Shown here: in pieces, positions 12,487 to 24,919 of the stretch
How positions within the stretch are numbered: position 1 is the stretch's first letter
How the letters are laid out: the number at the start of each line of letters is the position of its first letter
Assembly (NCBI RefSeq): GCF_910592395.1
Contig: NC_088322.1
Coordinates: forward strand, 8,427,431 to 8,491,430
Reading direction: 5' to 3'
DNA length: 64,000 bases
Source: Lineus longissimus
Lineage: Eukaryota; Nemertea; Pilidiophora; Heteronemertea; Lineidae
The notes under the pieces: generated by a model
Told to the model about the DNA's origin: nothing
Databases searched by the model: none
The model's input: only the letters and a program-made list of their open reading frames with translations
Program-made: the position numbers and the translations under genes

Positions 12487-12801
12487 GTTGAATTTTCAGA
12501 ATGTGCCGCAGAAATTGCCTGATAATTTTGTATTTAAAGCATTCTAAAATTATAACTTCCCTATCATTGAAGGTTTTTTGGAATAAAAAATATTTGAGAA
12601 ATCTTTTATACCTAAATTCAATTTATTTAAAATTTCTTAAACAAAATAACCCAAATATTGTCCAATGGATTTCCCGAAAATGCACCAAGCAGGTGAAACG
12701 CGAGCATGTAAACAAAGCCTGGCAGGTGCTTGCGCGCCTACTCCAAAGTAGCATCAAAATACACCACCTCTTTCAAATCCGATTTCGTTAATCAGTATTC
12801 C
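12487..12801. promoter_or_regulatory. Shared COPS8/MPND promoter interval
   Basis: Only about 315 bp separate the COPS8 start (minus) from the proposed MPND start (plus), so both promoters must fit here or in the first introns. A CCAAT box lies at 12662-12666. No TATA box is obvious. The head-to-head layout suggests a bidirectional promoter. Confidence 0.5.
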
Positions 12802-15800
12802 ATGGGTAAGATTAGATAACAAGGACTAATTTGGTGTTGTTTATATAGCAATCAGTCGTGTAGTTTTCTTTTGTTCAGTGAATGTATTTGGGGATTGGGA
12901 TGGATTCGGAGATCATCAATCAAGACTTCTCTTTTCCAATTCCTTTTGTTGGTCACATTTGACAGTGATTGTCAACACAACTGTCATCAGTGATTGACAT
13001 TTGGTCATGATGATGATGATGTTTGTTATTGTTGGTTTATCGCATAAGAGTAAGACAAAAGCATAAACTAGATCTCTGATATCTCTGTGAGGAAGGAAGC
13101 ACAAAGATGCCGCACCACATCCGACACGGCACCACTGTCCATGTCAATTGTCATGTGCAATCGCAACAGCAGCTTGTCGTCATAGCTTCAGCATCTTGTT
13201 GTTCTTTACTTTCAGCCACCGAAGACATCTCCCCATATGAGAACTCATCCGAAGAAGATGATGGAAGTTCAGAAGAAGGGGACACGGCTGGATCAAATCG
13301 GAGCACGCCTGCTAAGCTTGTTGCCAAGCATGCCATTACAGGACGAGGCATCACATTATGTATGCTGATGCAGGATGGTATCGTTGAGGCTGGAGTTGGC
13401 CTCTTGACCATAAGCTACCTCGTAGGTGTCTGTTTTGAATTTGAGGTCGAACAGTGGGATCATTGGCATGAAATGGGGTCGATAGCCGTGATGTCAGATT
13501 TCCACTTTCAGTAGGAATACAGGCCGACTCGGCCCGTCCCCAACTCGGACCACCAACTCGACCCTAACCCTAACCCAAACCATTTTCTTTCCCAAATATA
13601 ATCAGATATCTTTACTGTGTAAAAGTCATAGCCTATCTATTTACCTAACTTCTATTTCACTTTCAGGGTAAAAAATTTGTTGGTGATCTGCTACCTGATG
13701 GTAAAATAAAATTCCAAGAAAATGGAGAGCTGTTCAACTCTCCGAGCGCTTGGGCAATCCATTGTAAAAAGATTGTGAACCCAACAAAGAAGTCAGGATG
13801 TGGTTGGGCATCAGTGAAATATAAAGGCAGAAAGCTGGATGCCTACAAGACAACCTGGTTCCGCAAACAGAACCCTGAGAGCTTTCTGAATAAAGTTATA
13901 CAGGTAAAGGCAGGAGTGATCGTGAGACGTGTAAATTAGTCGAGACAGATCTCTGTTAACATTAGGTTGTTCTGAAAATAGTATTGACTCAATTTTTCCA
14001 GGGCCACTTTGACTTGAGGCTGGTGTGCCTGTCTGAAGAGCACCCACCACCCCTTTCACCCCTTGATGGGGGGGGGGGCGGCAGACAGACCCCAGAAGCC
14101 TCCCAATCTCCAAAGCCAATGATGTTCGACCAGAAAAAGCGTGATGGACTTCTCCTGGTCGGGAAATACCTCGTCGGAAGTCCCATCTGCAATCCGGATA
14201 CATCTGCAATCAGGATACATCTTCAATCAGGATGCCTCTGTAATCAGGATGCCTCTCTTTTAGGACAGCATATGCCAGTCCCGAGGTAGTCCTTAATGAA
14301 GCGGTTCTACTGTATAACTATATATTGTAAGATTTATGTTTGAACGCTTTTCCCTGCAGCCACCTACCTCGACTCGTAAACCAGAAGGTTTAAGCAGTAA
14401 GCTTGAAGCGTTGAATAATGCTAACAATCTCAAAAACGGCAACAGCTCAACGCAAAGTCAAAATGGAGACTCGGAAAAGAACGTCAACGGTGATGTCGTC
14501 AAACCTCAGAATGGAACAAAGTCACCTGAATCGGTATCTGAAGAATCAAAGAAAAGGTACATGTAGAGTGTTAACTGACACAGTTACGTGTTTAACCCTT
14601 ACACTGCCAAGCGTAATGGCATACACCCCTGTGCCGCAAGGAAAAATGAAACCTGGCAGAAAAAGCAGGACCAGAACTGCCACAACATGGAGACAAACTT
14701 ACAGATGATGTTTAGTACAAGCAAAAACTCCCACTTGGCGCCTCGTTATTATCACTTTTAGAGTGGATAGTAGGATCCTCCGTATTAGTGGGTGCAGGCG
14801 GGTTAGATAAATTATCGTGCTGGGCAGTCCAAGAGTAAATAGCTGAATTTTTACCTTTACCAATAAATTTGTAAAAATAAAAGGAAATTAGGAGATTATT
14901 TCAATGTAAGGTCATTTTTGAAAGAGCAGTGGAGAAGAATGAATCCAGTATCAACTACGTAGTAATTGTTTTCAAATTGCAACGCAAGGTCTTGAAATCT
15001 GATAGGTTATGATTCCCAAACATTGAATTTGGTTATATTTTGATTGGAACATGTATCATTATTTCAGTCCTAAGGAAGAGAAAGAAAAGACTGCAGAGCC
15101 CGGGGAGGGTAAGTACTCAACTGAAAGGTTTCAGAGTTTTTACGCATAAAATTGACCATGAAAAATGGCAGGAAAACCTTGAGGGCTGAGCTGATTTGAG
15201 CAATGTAGATCTCGGATAACATACCTGGGAAAAGAAAAAACTTATCAAATGCGAAAGTCACAGACCCAATTCATGTTAAGGCCCTCGGCTACCAACCAAC
15301 TTCGTGGCCATCAGTTGTTTGTTGACAGACAGGTTTCTACATGAATACTTTTATAGTTTGTTCCACATTTTCTTATCCTGTTAGTGTTATTCATGTCCAT
15401 CTTGGTCATTATTTCAGTATTGGACCTCTCCATGTCAGGCCCGTACAGCCAGCCGAACGCAACCATGAGAAAGTCAGTGAAATACACCATGCTTGGGAGG
15501 AGAGAACTCGGCAGGTATACAAAATCGAAGTAGGTTGTTCGTACCAAAGGTGTTGACAATTTTCCTGTTCTGCACTGCGCACATAACAATTGACATTGGT
15601 TGCCTATTCCAAACTGCAAGACACAGCACTGTAATGAGAACTTTTTCATTTCTATAAGAAAAACAAATATTGAGTATGAGTTTCAGTTTCAGTTTCAGTT
15701 TGAATTGAGAGAGGAGAGGCGTTTAGACATAGACTTATTTAGACCTGAACCTAGATATATTAACTGCAATTAAATATTAATTGCAAACCTTTGAATTGAA

Positions 15801-18800
15801 CAAATTTTGAAATTTTTTATTAATGGAGTAGGTTTTTAGAGTTGAGATCACATAATCATAACTGCAATTAAATATTAATTGCAAACCTTTGAATTGAACA
15901 AATTTAAAAAAATTTTTAACTAATAACGGAGTAGGTTTTTAGAGTTGGGATCACATAATCATTGTCTTCTCTGTTACTTGCAGAGACACACAAACCCTCG
16001 TTCAATGTGCCAGATTCCAGGACTTTGGGAAACTTCAACCGTTTACGATATCATTTCAAACCAACTCATTATTACTCATGGTAAGTGACTATAATTAAAC
16101 ATATTCGAAAAAGGCTGTATCTTCACAGTTTAGTTGACGTACTCATTGCTTGTGTCTTTGGGCAAGTCACTTTTACCCATTGCCTTTGAACATAAATGCA
16201 ACTTCTACTATATAAACAACATATGAACTTCATATTTTGCAATCTTTTCCAGGATTACCACTGCCACCTCACAACCAGTGAAGTCGTTGGATACTTGGCT
16301 GGGAAATGGGATCAAAACTCACAACGTAAGTCTGCAGATTGGGCCCTAAACCCCACCCGCCAACGAAGCTTAACTCAGTTACAGAAACAAGCATCAGATG
16401 ATGGCCCTGAATTGAGTGGCGAGACCTAAAATGAAGTTGGATCTCAAGATTAGATGGAACCAACCAAAACAATTACATTTTACTTGCAACATCAAGCTAG
16501 AGAAGTCACAGAGATGAAGAGAAAACCGACAATTTTTTGGCGACTCTTCAATTTTTAAAATCCAGAATACCTTACTGCTCCTCCTTCTTGTTATAGCATT
16601 CCGCGACGTTACTATTTATAGCTCACAAGGTCATTTGAATAAGATATTGATGACGTTTTAGTCACGTGACAGTCGGACATCGACACTTATTTCTACGCAT
16701 TTGAGCTTATTTCAAAGTCAATTATCTTTGACCCTGCATTGTTTTTAGCATGAATGATACCATAGAGTCAGAGAGAGAAATATTCGGAACAATTATGTAG
16801 TACTTCCAACACTCGGACATGTGCCAGATTGAATCTAACTGCCCTAGTTAGAAAGCCTGAATCCATTACGAAACGGCATGTTTGTCCGACATTGCCTGTA
16901 ATTCAGCGATGGGGAAATAGAGGGCAGCAGCTGCAGTGACGTCATCTTCGCGGAATGCTATTTACAAAGTGTGATTCCTGTTTCAGATTTAACCATCGTA
17001 CAGTCATTTCCGTGTCGGTGTCGACTTGGTGATCGAGAGAGTTCCGTCATTGTCGAAGAAGAGGTGAGAATATTCAATATCAGTCACAGAGATGAAAAAA
17101 AGTATAAGGTTCATTTTGTCAGATACATGTAGTAGAGTAATATGGCCTTTAATAGCAGGGCTTGAAATTCACGGAGGAAAATAACTTTTTGCCCTCCTCC
17201 TTTGGCTTGGTGATGTTATAATGTGTTTCTTCATCAAGGTGTCTCTTCCTTCTTTAATATCCTTCATCTCGTACTTTTAGATTCGACAGAATATGGAGCG
17301 CCGGGGTCTGACATTGGTGGGCTGGTACCACAGTCACCCGGAATGCCAGGCAGACCCTTCCATCAAAGACATCGAATCACAATTTGAATATCAACTCTGT
17401 CTCAAAGGCATGGGCAGCTCATATCATCCCTGTATCGGCGTCATATGTTGTGAGTCTCTTGTCTATTCTAAATAACACTGTAAATTTCTAAGGGGGGGAG
17501 TTCATATAAACTAATCTGATAAGTGATCGATATGGACTCGAAACCAAAACAAAAAACAGTAATTCTTTGCTATTTCTATTTTGTGAAATTTGAAGAAATA
17601 AAATCCCCATGGAATTGATTGGTTTACTGTAGTATTTTACCAAAAGTTTCTAACCGTTTCCTTCAGCTTCTTACAACCCGAGCAGAACGGAGAAGAGTTC
17701 TAAAATCCGTGCATTTTGGGTGATGCCCCCGCTCGAGCTTGCAACAATAGATTACAGTATTCCCATGGAAATGTCATACAACGAAATCCAAGACACGCAT
17801 TTATCTCCTGAAATCGTCAATGAAATGGTGAGTCATTGTCATTCACGACAAGCATAGTCAATGACAGTATGGACTGGGAGTGTAATAAATGTTACACCAC
17901 ATATCACACTTGTTCGATTACTTATCAAAGAATCGTTGGAGGAGCAGTAGTTTGATGTTGAGGGAAAAACGTAGGTCGCCAAGGGGTAACCTGGCTGTCA
18001 TGTCAAGCTTTGCATATACAGCTCTACTCGTTGTTTCAAGTTCTCAGTATTGGTGTGCCCAGGATGACTCGCATCACTCAGTCTGATTGTGAATTTTACT
18101 CCGTTTCCAGAAATGGCTTACAGACTTCTACCGAGGTGCTCCCGATCTGATTCCGTTTGCCAGTCCCTGGCAGCATACAACAACATATCTAGAGAAGATA
18201 AAGGTAGAGTACTGGCCTCCACCAGACTAAATCACCAGACTAAATCACCAGACTAAATCACCAGACTAAACCACCAGACTAAATCACCAGACTAAATCAC
18301 CAGACTAAACCACCAGACTAAATCACCAGACTAAATCACCAGACCAAACCACCAGACTAAATCACCAGACTAAATCACCAGACTAAATCACCAGACTAAA
18401 CCACCAGACTAAATCACCAGACTAAACCACCAGACTAAATCACCAGACTAAATCACCAGACTAAATCACCAGACCAAACCACCAGACTAAATCACCAGAC
18501 TAAATCACCAGACTAAATCACCAGACTAAACCACCAGACTAAATCACCAGACTAAACCACCAGACTAAATCACCAGACTAAATCACCAGACCAAACCACC
18601 AGACTAAATCACCAGACTAAATCACCAGACTAAATCACCAGACTAAACCACCAGACTAAACCACCAGACTAAATCACCAGACTAAATCACTCAACAAATG
18701 AGCCAATGGCAATATATTTATTTACTCAAGAATGTACATGTGGTATGAAATGAAAAAATAGATGCAAGTTCTTTTGTAGCGCTTTATAACGTACAACATC

Positions 18801-19248
18801 CTCAGAGCGGTTTACATTTATTAATGTATTATAACATTTGCCAGGCCAGCACTATTGTATATACAGAGTATATGCAATATACAGAGCTTGGATGCATCAT
18901 AAACCGTACGCAACATTCCACCAACAGTTTGTGTGTACTTAAAATGTAAGTCTGTCGTTAGTGTCCACACTGCATAACCCAAATAACTTGTGCAGTTCAG
19001 GAAAAAAATAGCAATATATATATAGCAAAAGTAGTATTTGAAGAAAACAGATTGGACTTTCAGAATATTTAGTAATTAAAAAAGCAGGTAGAAAAGACTT
19101 TGAAGAAAACAGATTGAATTTTCAAAATGTTTAGCAAGTCACTCGATAATTTCTTCTTCAGGCTTCCCTTTCGAAGAGGCTTCCAAACGACCAAGGAGAT
19201 GGCTCATTCCTCGACTCCATACATATACTTCTGACGCAGTACATGTGA
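12802..19248 (+). CDS. MPND: MPN domain-containing protein, RAMA + JAMM (MPND)
   Basis: Coding exons are 12802-12805, 13216-13421, 13667-13903, 14360-14556, 15068-15108, 15418-15514, 15984-16080, 16253-16325, 16987-17063, 17281-17449, 17667-17827, 18111-18203 and 19162-19248, and all phases agree (512 residues; human MPND has 471). An acidic N-terminus precedes a RAMA domain (about residues 50-150) with SPSAWAIHCKKIVNPTKKSG and GCGWASVKYKG. A Ser/Asn/Lys-rich linker follows, then an MPN domain. The JAMM metal motif is intact: H360, H362 and D373 in GWYHSHPECQADPSIKD, with the likely catalytic E303 in SEVVGYLAGKW. RAMA domains of MPND have been reported to sense N6-methyladenine in DNA; JAMM proteins are Zn-dependent deubiquitinases. 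The first exon (ATG G) is inferred from phase and splice signals. An alternative start in unspliced sequence at 13107 is also in frame. Confidence 0.93.
14260..14314. mobile_element. MITE family A end fragment
   Basis: The text ggacagcatatgccagtccc followed by gcggttctactgta matches the right end of family A. It lies in an MPND intron, about 45 bp before exon 14360. Just upstream, caatcaggatgcctct-like units repeat about four times (14200-14255). Confidence 0.55.
15776..15960. repeat. Two-copy direct repeat in MPND intron
   Basis: A segment containing actgcaattaaatattaatt and gcaaacctttgaattgaaca occurs twice, about 90 bp apart, each followed by aggtttttagagttg and gatcacataatcat. Confidence 0.8.
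18214..18690. repeat. 13-bp minisatellite in last MPND intron
   Basis: About 36 units of accagactaaatc carry recurring variants ending aaacc or beginning accagacc, arranged in a higher-order pattern. It starts about 10 bp after the donor of exon 18111-18203. Confidence 0.95.
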
Positions 19249-22200
19249 GGCGTCAGTAGTTGGTTCGTTACTTAATAGGGGGCAGCTTATACAAGGAGAA
19301 ACCCGACTTGTAAAGTTCCGCCTGTGCTTGATTTATCAAAAGGCGTTTGCGACTGAGTTGCATTAACTCATTCAGCTTGAGCAGACGACATCATTAACTC
19401 AAGGTGTTCGATGAGGAACTACTTGAAGAAAAGTTGTTCATATTGACCAATCAACTTCAGCTTTATGAGCCAATACTTACCAACGGTGTCTTAATGGCAA
19501 CACCAGGGTTGAAAGAGTTTTGCATGTTCAAGTCTATAAAAAACAAAACACTTTCTTCATGGAATTTCATTAGCACCTGATGTCTATCATTTTAATGAAA
19601 CAAGCACGAGTGGATACCAAGTTCAGGTCACATTCCAATGCTTTTTACAATATGTTTGAATTCCATTTGAAATTTTTCGTAACAACTGAAAACTTAATTC
19701 GAGGACATGTATAAATTCATTTGTGCCAGTTAACAGTTTTACACCAGGTTTATTTTTGTAGCTTCTTTACACAATGAATTAAACTTAAGTTAGATAAACA
19801 TAATGCATGAAAATTACCACTTGAAGATACATGTACATGTACATCCATTTTTGCCATTTTGAGAAAAAATGGCTACAGAGTTTGATATTTAACTGAAAAT
19901 GTATTGGAAAATTTGTACATTTTTTATCACAAAAGTTTAACCGGTGCCCCAAAAGCCCTGAAATTTGAGGACATTATCGGCCGTTAAATGGGTAATACCA
20001 TGGTTTCGGTTAACTCCAAAACGTTGGGTAGGGCCTATTTTGTGACGAAACTCTTCACTTTAATCTTTTGTTAGTTAAAGTTTATTAGTTGAAATTCCTC
20101 TTGAGGCTAATAAGGGTGATTGCCTGAACGCGACGGGATTAAATGACAAGACCTTATGTCCCAGGTAAAAGAAAACATGTTAGGAACTTTATTCGGAAAG
20201 ATGGGGAAAGACGGGAAGTTGGTTAATCGCCCGCATATTTTTCAAGTATGTTTACCTTACACAAGAGAACATGAATTTTGCTTCGCTCAAAGATCTCACT
20301 GTGCTCATAAAAATTTTAAATCATCAATCAAGTTTTATTAAAAAATCAATTCTGAAAAAAACGGAACCATGTACCATGTTTGTTGTCTGAAATTTGGGGC
20401 CTTCGTTGTTTATGTGAGACTTGGAAGTTCTGAAGTAGTTCTCAGGGCGGGGAGGCGGCTCCCAGTCGTTCCAATACAGTGTATATAAATATCATGAGCT
20501 GTGTCACGCTGAGGCACTCTGGGGTATCAGTGGCAGCAATATTTTAGAGCACACCGAGAGACAAAAAGGGGATCAAGCCAGGTTCGAACCCATGACCCTT
20601 GGATTGAGATTCAGAGACATGAGTACGCCACTGCACACCTCCAAATGACATGTTTTATTCTGGCCTTCAAAGTCGAAAAATTGGAAACAAAAATGAACTG
20701 CCACTGCTATCAAAATATTAAAAAATGTTGACACTTTTATGTTCATTGGATACGAAAGACCTCTGCAGCTGATAAAATCAGTATTTTTGGTGACTAATGA
20801 TAAAAACGATCGCCCTGGGTGTCTCGTTGTTAAGCACGAGGAATTCCATGAATTATATCAGGAGAAATGACGAAAGATTTTCTGTTTCTGGTTGGGAAAC
20901 TTGGTGTGTATACCTGGGCAAGCAAAAAAACTCCCAAGTAAGAAACATGAGTACCGGTAACATGTGTGGACTCTACTGTGGCCAAAGCCTTGAGTCACTT
21001 GGCATATAAAAATTCTTATCGCATTTAGGAGAGGAATACTCTCTTGCAAATACCCGGTAACACCTCCAAGTGCACAGCAAACACTGAAGCAGAAGAAGAA
21101 ATGTTCAAACCAGAAGCAGACTTTATTTCATCATGACGCTTTGCATCATTATTATTGTTGTTATAATGAATTGTGTTGTACTATCTGTATATATTTGTTC
21201 TATGTCTATAATTATGATTTAGATGAGCATTTTACATGCGCGAGATTAAATGATGATGAGTATTTACTTATTCACTACGATGTGTTAGATTCAAATGCTG
21301 ATGTATGTACATGTATTCATATATATTTTACACATTCCAGGGCTATTCCGTTGAAGTTATCACCCCCTGTTTTATCCAAGGATGTTCTGTTTTTAACTTT
21401 GCATGTAGACATGTTGGAAAAACAAATGCCATGGACTGGTAATGTTCCCATTCACCAAAACTTGTGGTGGAATTCCATAGCAGTGACTTGTGCATTAATT
21501 TGGGAGTTTCATTCGTCCTCAAATGTCAATGATTGTCATTGAAAATTGATACAAAATCTCAAGTATTGACAGTTTCCAAAATTGTACCGTGCAACATTCC
21601 ATTTGGCCCAACTCCCTGGATTATCAGCGTTTTATTACACCATTAGAGTTTTTCCGTTGAATATATTTTTGGTAACATTATTTACAGAAGCTAATTACAT
21701 TATGTGTTGTTTCAAGAGAATGGATTCTGTCTTGTGAAATTGTCGGTTGACATTGATTGTGCTCGCAAAAAGGCTGATTCTAAAAGTCGTGAACCATTTT
21801 ATATTTTCGTCAAAATCCAGACATTTGTTGCGAAAAGTATTAATCTAATTATTTTCCCATTGGAATTATCAAGTCAATTATTTTGCAGAAATTTACAATG
21901 TCATCTCAAAGGCATGTTTCTGCAAAAGTTTAGATCTGTTGAAAAATATTTACAGTATACTTTTGTATACCTACATTTTGAATCGAAAGAACAAATCTAA
22001 AGTTTGAGAACGGGACCGAAGGGGCAAAATGTATTTTCCCTCTTATTGCAGACAGTGAAAAAATCAGTTCTGTTCGGTTAGAAGATAGAGACGCTGCTAG
22101 TTTGTGAGATTTTCTCACAATATTGTGAGCCCAGGAGTGTTCGCAGTTTATGAAATTACAACTTTTGCATACTTTTGATTGAGGATTTTAATAACCCAGG

Positions 22201-22723
22201 AACAATAATTTCAGTTAGATTTTTTTTCATGGCCAAACACTTTCATGATTATATAAAAATTCAAAATGAAAGACACTGGAATATTTCTAGGTTAACCGTT
22301 AACAATAGATGCCCAGAAAATGCCTCACTTTAAAAGAAATTGGTGTTGTTTCATTTCGTTGAAATGTACATTCGTCCATTCAGAACCCTCACGGCAGTAT
22401 TTTCGTATTATTTGAGTCTTTAGTACTGCTGAAAAATAAATAAAGAGTATTAGCATGTCACCAAATGTTCACACGCTGTTGGTCAGAGTTGGTTACGATG
22501 TAAGGTAGAATGGTACAATTATAGCTATGGTCCAGCTAGGCACTGTGTGCTTTAATGTGTACTGCTATAATTGGACTGAAGCTAAAAATGTACCACAACT
22601 CTCATTGTTTGGTCAGTGCCACTTGCTATCGTGTCTAACTCATATCTATATCAATTTGCTATCTTCGGCTCATTTTGGTTGAAAATGGCCTTTTAGCTTG
22701 AGCGTATTGACGAGGTCGATAAT
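19249..22723. other. MPND 3' flank and intergenic, no gene seen
   Basis: After the MPND stop, an ATTAAA near 19780 is a possible poly(A) signal. Apart from a SINE at about 20530-20655, this AT-rich stretch holds only short unsupported open frames on either strand. Confidence 0.45.
20530..20655 (-). mobile_element. tRNA-derived SINE
   Basis: On the minus strand a box-A-like segment (cagtggcgtactcatg) is followed about 35 bp later by a perfect box B core (gggttcgaacc), then a run of T. This is the layout of a tRNA-related RNA polymerase III promoter. It does not fold into a good tRNA, so a SINE head is more likely. Confidence 0.55.
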
Positions 22724-22948
22724 ATGTGACCCGCTCTACCAAAACTAGGCGCTTATCGCATCTGAACTTGACAGGTTGATACGGACTTGTTGTTCATTTC
22801 CCTATTGTAGACCTTTTGTGAAATGTGACCAAATCAGTTTGTAATAGATTTTACAAAAGGTCTACAATAGGGAAATGAACAACAAGTCCGTATCAACCTG
22901 TCGAGTTCAGATGCGACAAGCGCCTAGTTTTGGTAGAGCGAGTCACAT
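22724..22948. mobile_element. Long near-perfect foldback hairpin
   Basis: Two arms of about 100 bp are inverted copies with only a handful of mismatches, separated by a loop of about 25 bp. The left arm starts atgtgacccgctctaccaaa and the right arm, on the minus strand, atgtgactcgctctaccaaa. Its ends match the smaller element at 10452-10643. The near identity of the arms suggests recent insertion or arm conversion. Confidence 0.9.
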
Positions 22949-23115
22949 ATAGTAGAACCTTTCTATTAATGACATCCTCAGGACTGACAAGTGCTGTCCT
23001 TGATAGAGATGTGTCCTGATTAGAGAGGTCAACTCGAATGGAAACAGCCAATTTGGGATCAAAACTTGTATCCTTAATAGAGCTGAAGTGTCCGCTGTGG
23101 GCGGTTCCACTGTAT
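22949..23115 (+). mobile_element. MITE family A copy
   Basis: It begins tagtagaacctttctattaa and ends gcggttccactgta, directly abutting the foldback hairpin on its left. Confidence 0.75.
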
Positions 23116-23879
23116 AACTTTTTATAAAAAGAGCTTTCTAAGTCATATGACTGTTAGCAGAACTGTTTTTGCTCTTGGACACCTAATTAGAAATCGATTT
23201 CAGTTTTGGTAATCCGGCCCATCACCTTCTCTTTAATTTCACTTTACTTCTGTATTTGAAAAAATCAGTTTTGGTGTTATTGATTTTAAGACCAATACAT
23301 CTTTAGCAATAATCTTATAATAAAATAGTTATCACTGATGCCAAATGGGAAACATCCTCCTGGCCCTGGGTAATTAATTCTACATGAGCGAAGGTCACCC
23401 AGTCAGCATGAAGTTCAAAGAAATTTTTATCAAATAGCAATTTGGCAGCATGGGATTGGGATTCAAGTAGCATTGAAATGAACCAGCCCTTCTTCAAAAT
23501 TGTATGTTGTTTATTTTCAATAAAAATTTCTTTTATTCTTTGAACTTCACGCAAAAATTTTAAGTTTGGGTTGGTGTTTGGGTGACATTTGCGTCGCCCA
23601 GCACGACATTTTCCTTTTTGGCATCACTGATTCTCTAGACCACTAAAACATTGTCTGTTTCCGAAGATCTTATCAACTGTGTCGTGTTGACTTTGTTGTT
23701 GTTCTTACTTACTAGCTACTTTCATCATTCCTTCATGTCTTAGTTCTATGTATACTGTCAGATACTTAATAAACATACTTAGTATGTTGTCAAGTTGAAA
23801 TCTTGAGTTTATTCATTTTAAATGGACAACTTGGTATGACATATGCTCGTTTTTCATACAAAATTGGCTTCCAGCAGAC
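23116..23879. other. Intergenic, no gene seen
   Basis: AT-rich DNA lies between two MITEs. A 79-codon minus-strand open frame near 23315-23554 has no recognisable motif and no splice support. Confidence 0.45.
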
Positions 23880-24045
23880 GGTGACGTCTAAGGATGATCT
23901 CACAGTAGGTCGAAATGATTCACACTTGTACGAGGGATATATTTAGTTCTAAGTCTGACATGACCAAGGGCCCTTACTGTGTATAGTAGTCACTTGAAGA
24001 TGGCCAAATTAGCCCCTCTCCTCCTGCCTATATTCCCCCTTTAAG
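23880..24045 (+). mobile_element. MITE family B, 5'-truncated copy
   Basis: It shares cgaaatgattcacacttgta, cttactgtgtatagtagtca and the closing ctcctgcctatattccccct with the full copy at 3803-4020. Confidence 0.65.
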
Positions 24046-24127
24046 AAATCCCCGCGAAATCTTAAAGATCACATGACCTGCTTACGCGGATTGAATATAA
24101 CTTCCAATTGAACTTCTATTCCGCCTC

Positions 24128-24227
24128 TGATTGGCTGAAAGTTTGACGTCATATTCAAAATGGATGCCTCAAATTTTCGATTTAACTCAAGAATATCGAT
24201 CAAAGATTTTCCTCAAGACAACTTTAT
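24128..24227 (+). promoter_or_regulatory. Possible promoter plus first coding exon (orphan)
   Basis: A reverse CCAAT box (gattggct, 24129-24136) and a perfect CRE (TGACGTCA, 24144-24151) lie just before an ATG at 24160 in the context caaaATGG. The frame runs 22 codons (MDASNFRFNSRISIKDFPQD, then NF) to a perfect donor, at|gtaagt, at 24227/24228. The order of promoter motifs, start codon and donor fits a first exon. No matching downstream exon was recognised, so the gene, if real, is unknown. Confidence 0.3.
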
Positions 24228-24919
24228 GTAAGTTTATATGTTCAAATTAAACAATGTTATTCGTCAGTTTTATGCACATTGGCAAGTTATTTTGTCGATT
24301 CAACGCTCCAAGGCTCATTTACTTTGGCATGCGATACACTACGCAATACATACAGTGTATTGTTATAGTGTATACACTTGCGGCTCGGGTGAGCGTCATC
24401 CCTACTAGTAGCGCCACATTATACATATAGTGGCTGAAATATGAACTAAACCTTCTATATTTAGAAATACTGGCTTTCTCAGCTATTCCTTTCCCCAGCC
24501 CCACCCCCCGGGACGGTTTAGGGCTGGGGGTAGGGTCTCTACAGCACTATATAGTAAAAGGATTTGTGTATATTATGCAGAAATTTTCGATTCCTAGCAG
24601 CTCACTAAGTGTGTCAAATCTTAGGATTATGTCATGTGAGTTGGGAAAAAAAATTCGCGTCCGTCCCCAGCACGGATCAGAAGGGCCCCTGCAGCAATCA
24701 CTCTCCAGATACAAACGATTATTGCCGCCATATGCATCCTTCGTGCATGAGTCTTAGGTGGATTTTAGGTTACATTTATTTTTAAAAAAGGATGCCCCCT
24801 CTGCAGGATTTGTTACTTTTCATTCAAGAAGGGGGACCTGGGGCCGGGGAAGGGGGGGTGGCTAGTATTAGTAGCCGCCCTTGGGCTTCTGTTGGCCAGA
24901 AGCCATACTCAAACCATTC

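Noticed and set aside
13151-13411. 86-codon minus-strand open frame
   Set aside because: Antisense shadow of the MPND acidic exon.
20156-20341. 61-codon frame beginning MSQVKENMLGTLFGKMGKDG
   Set aside because: No acceptor, partner exon or recognisable family; likely chance.
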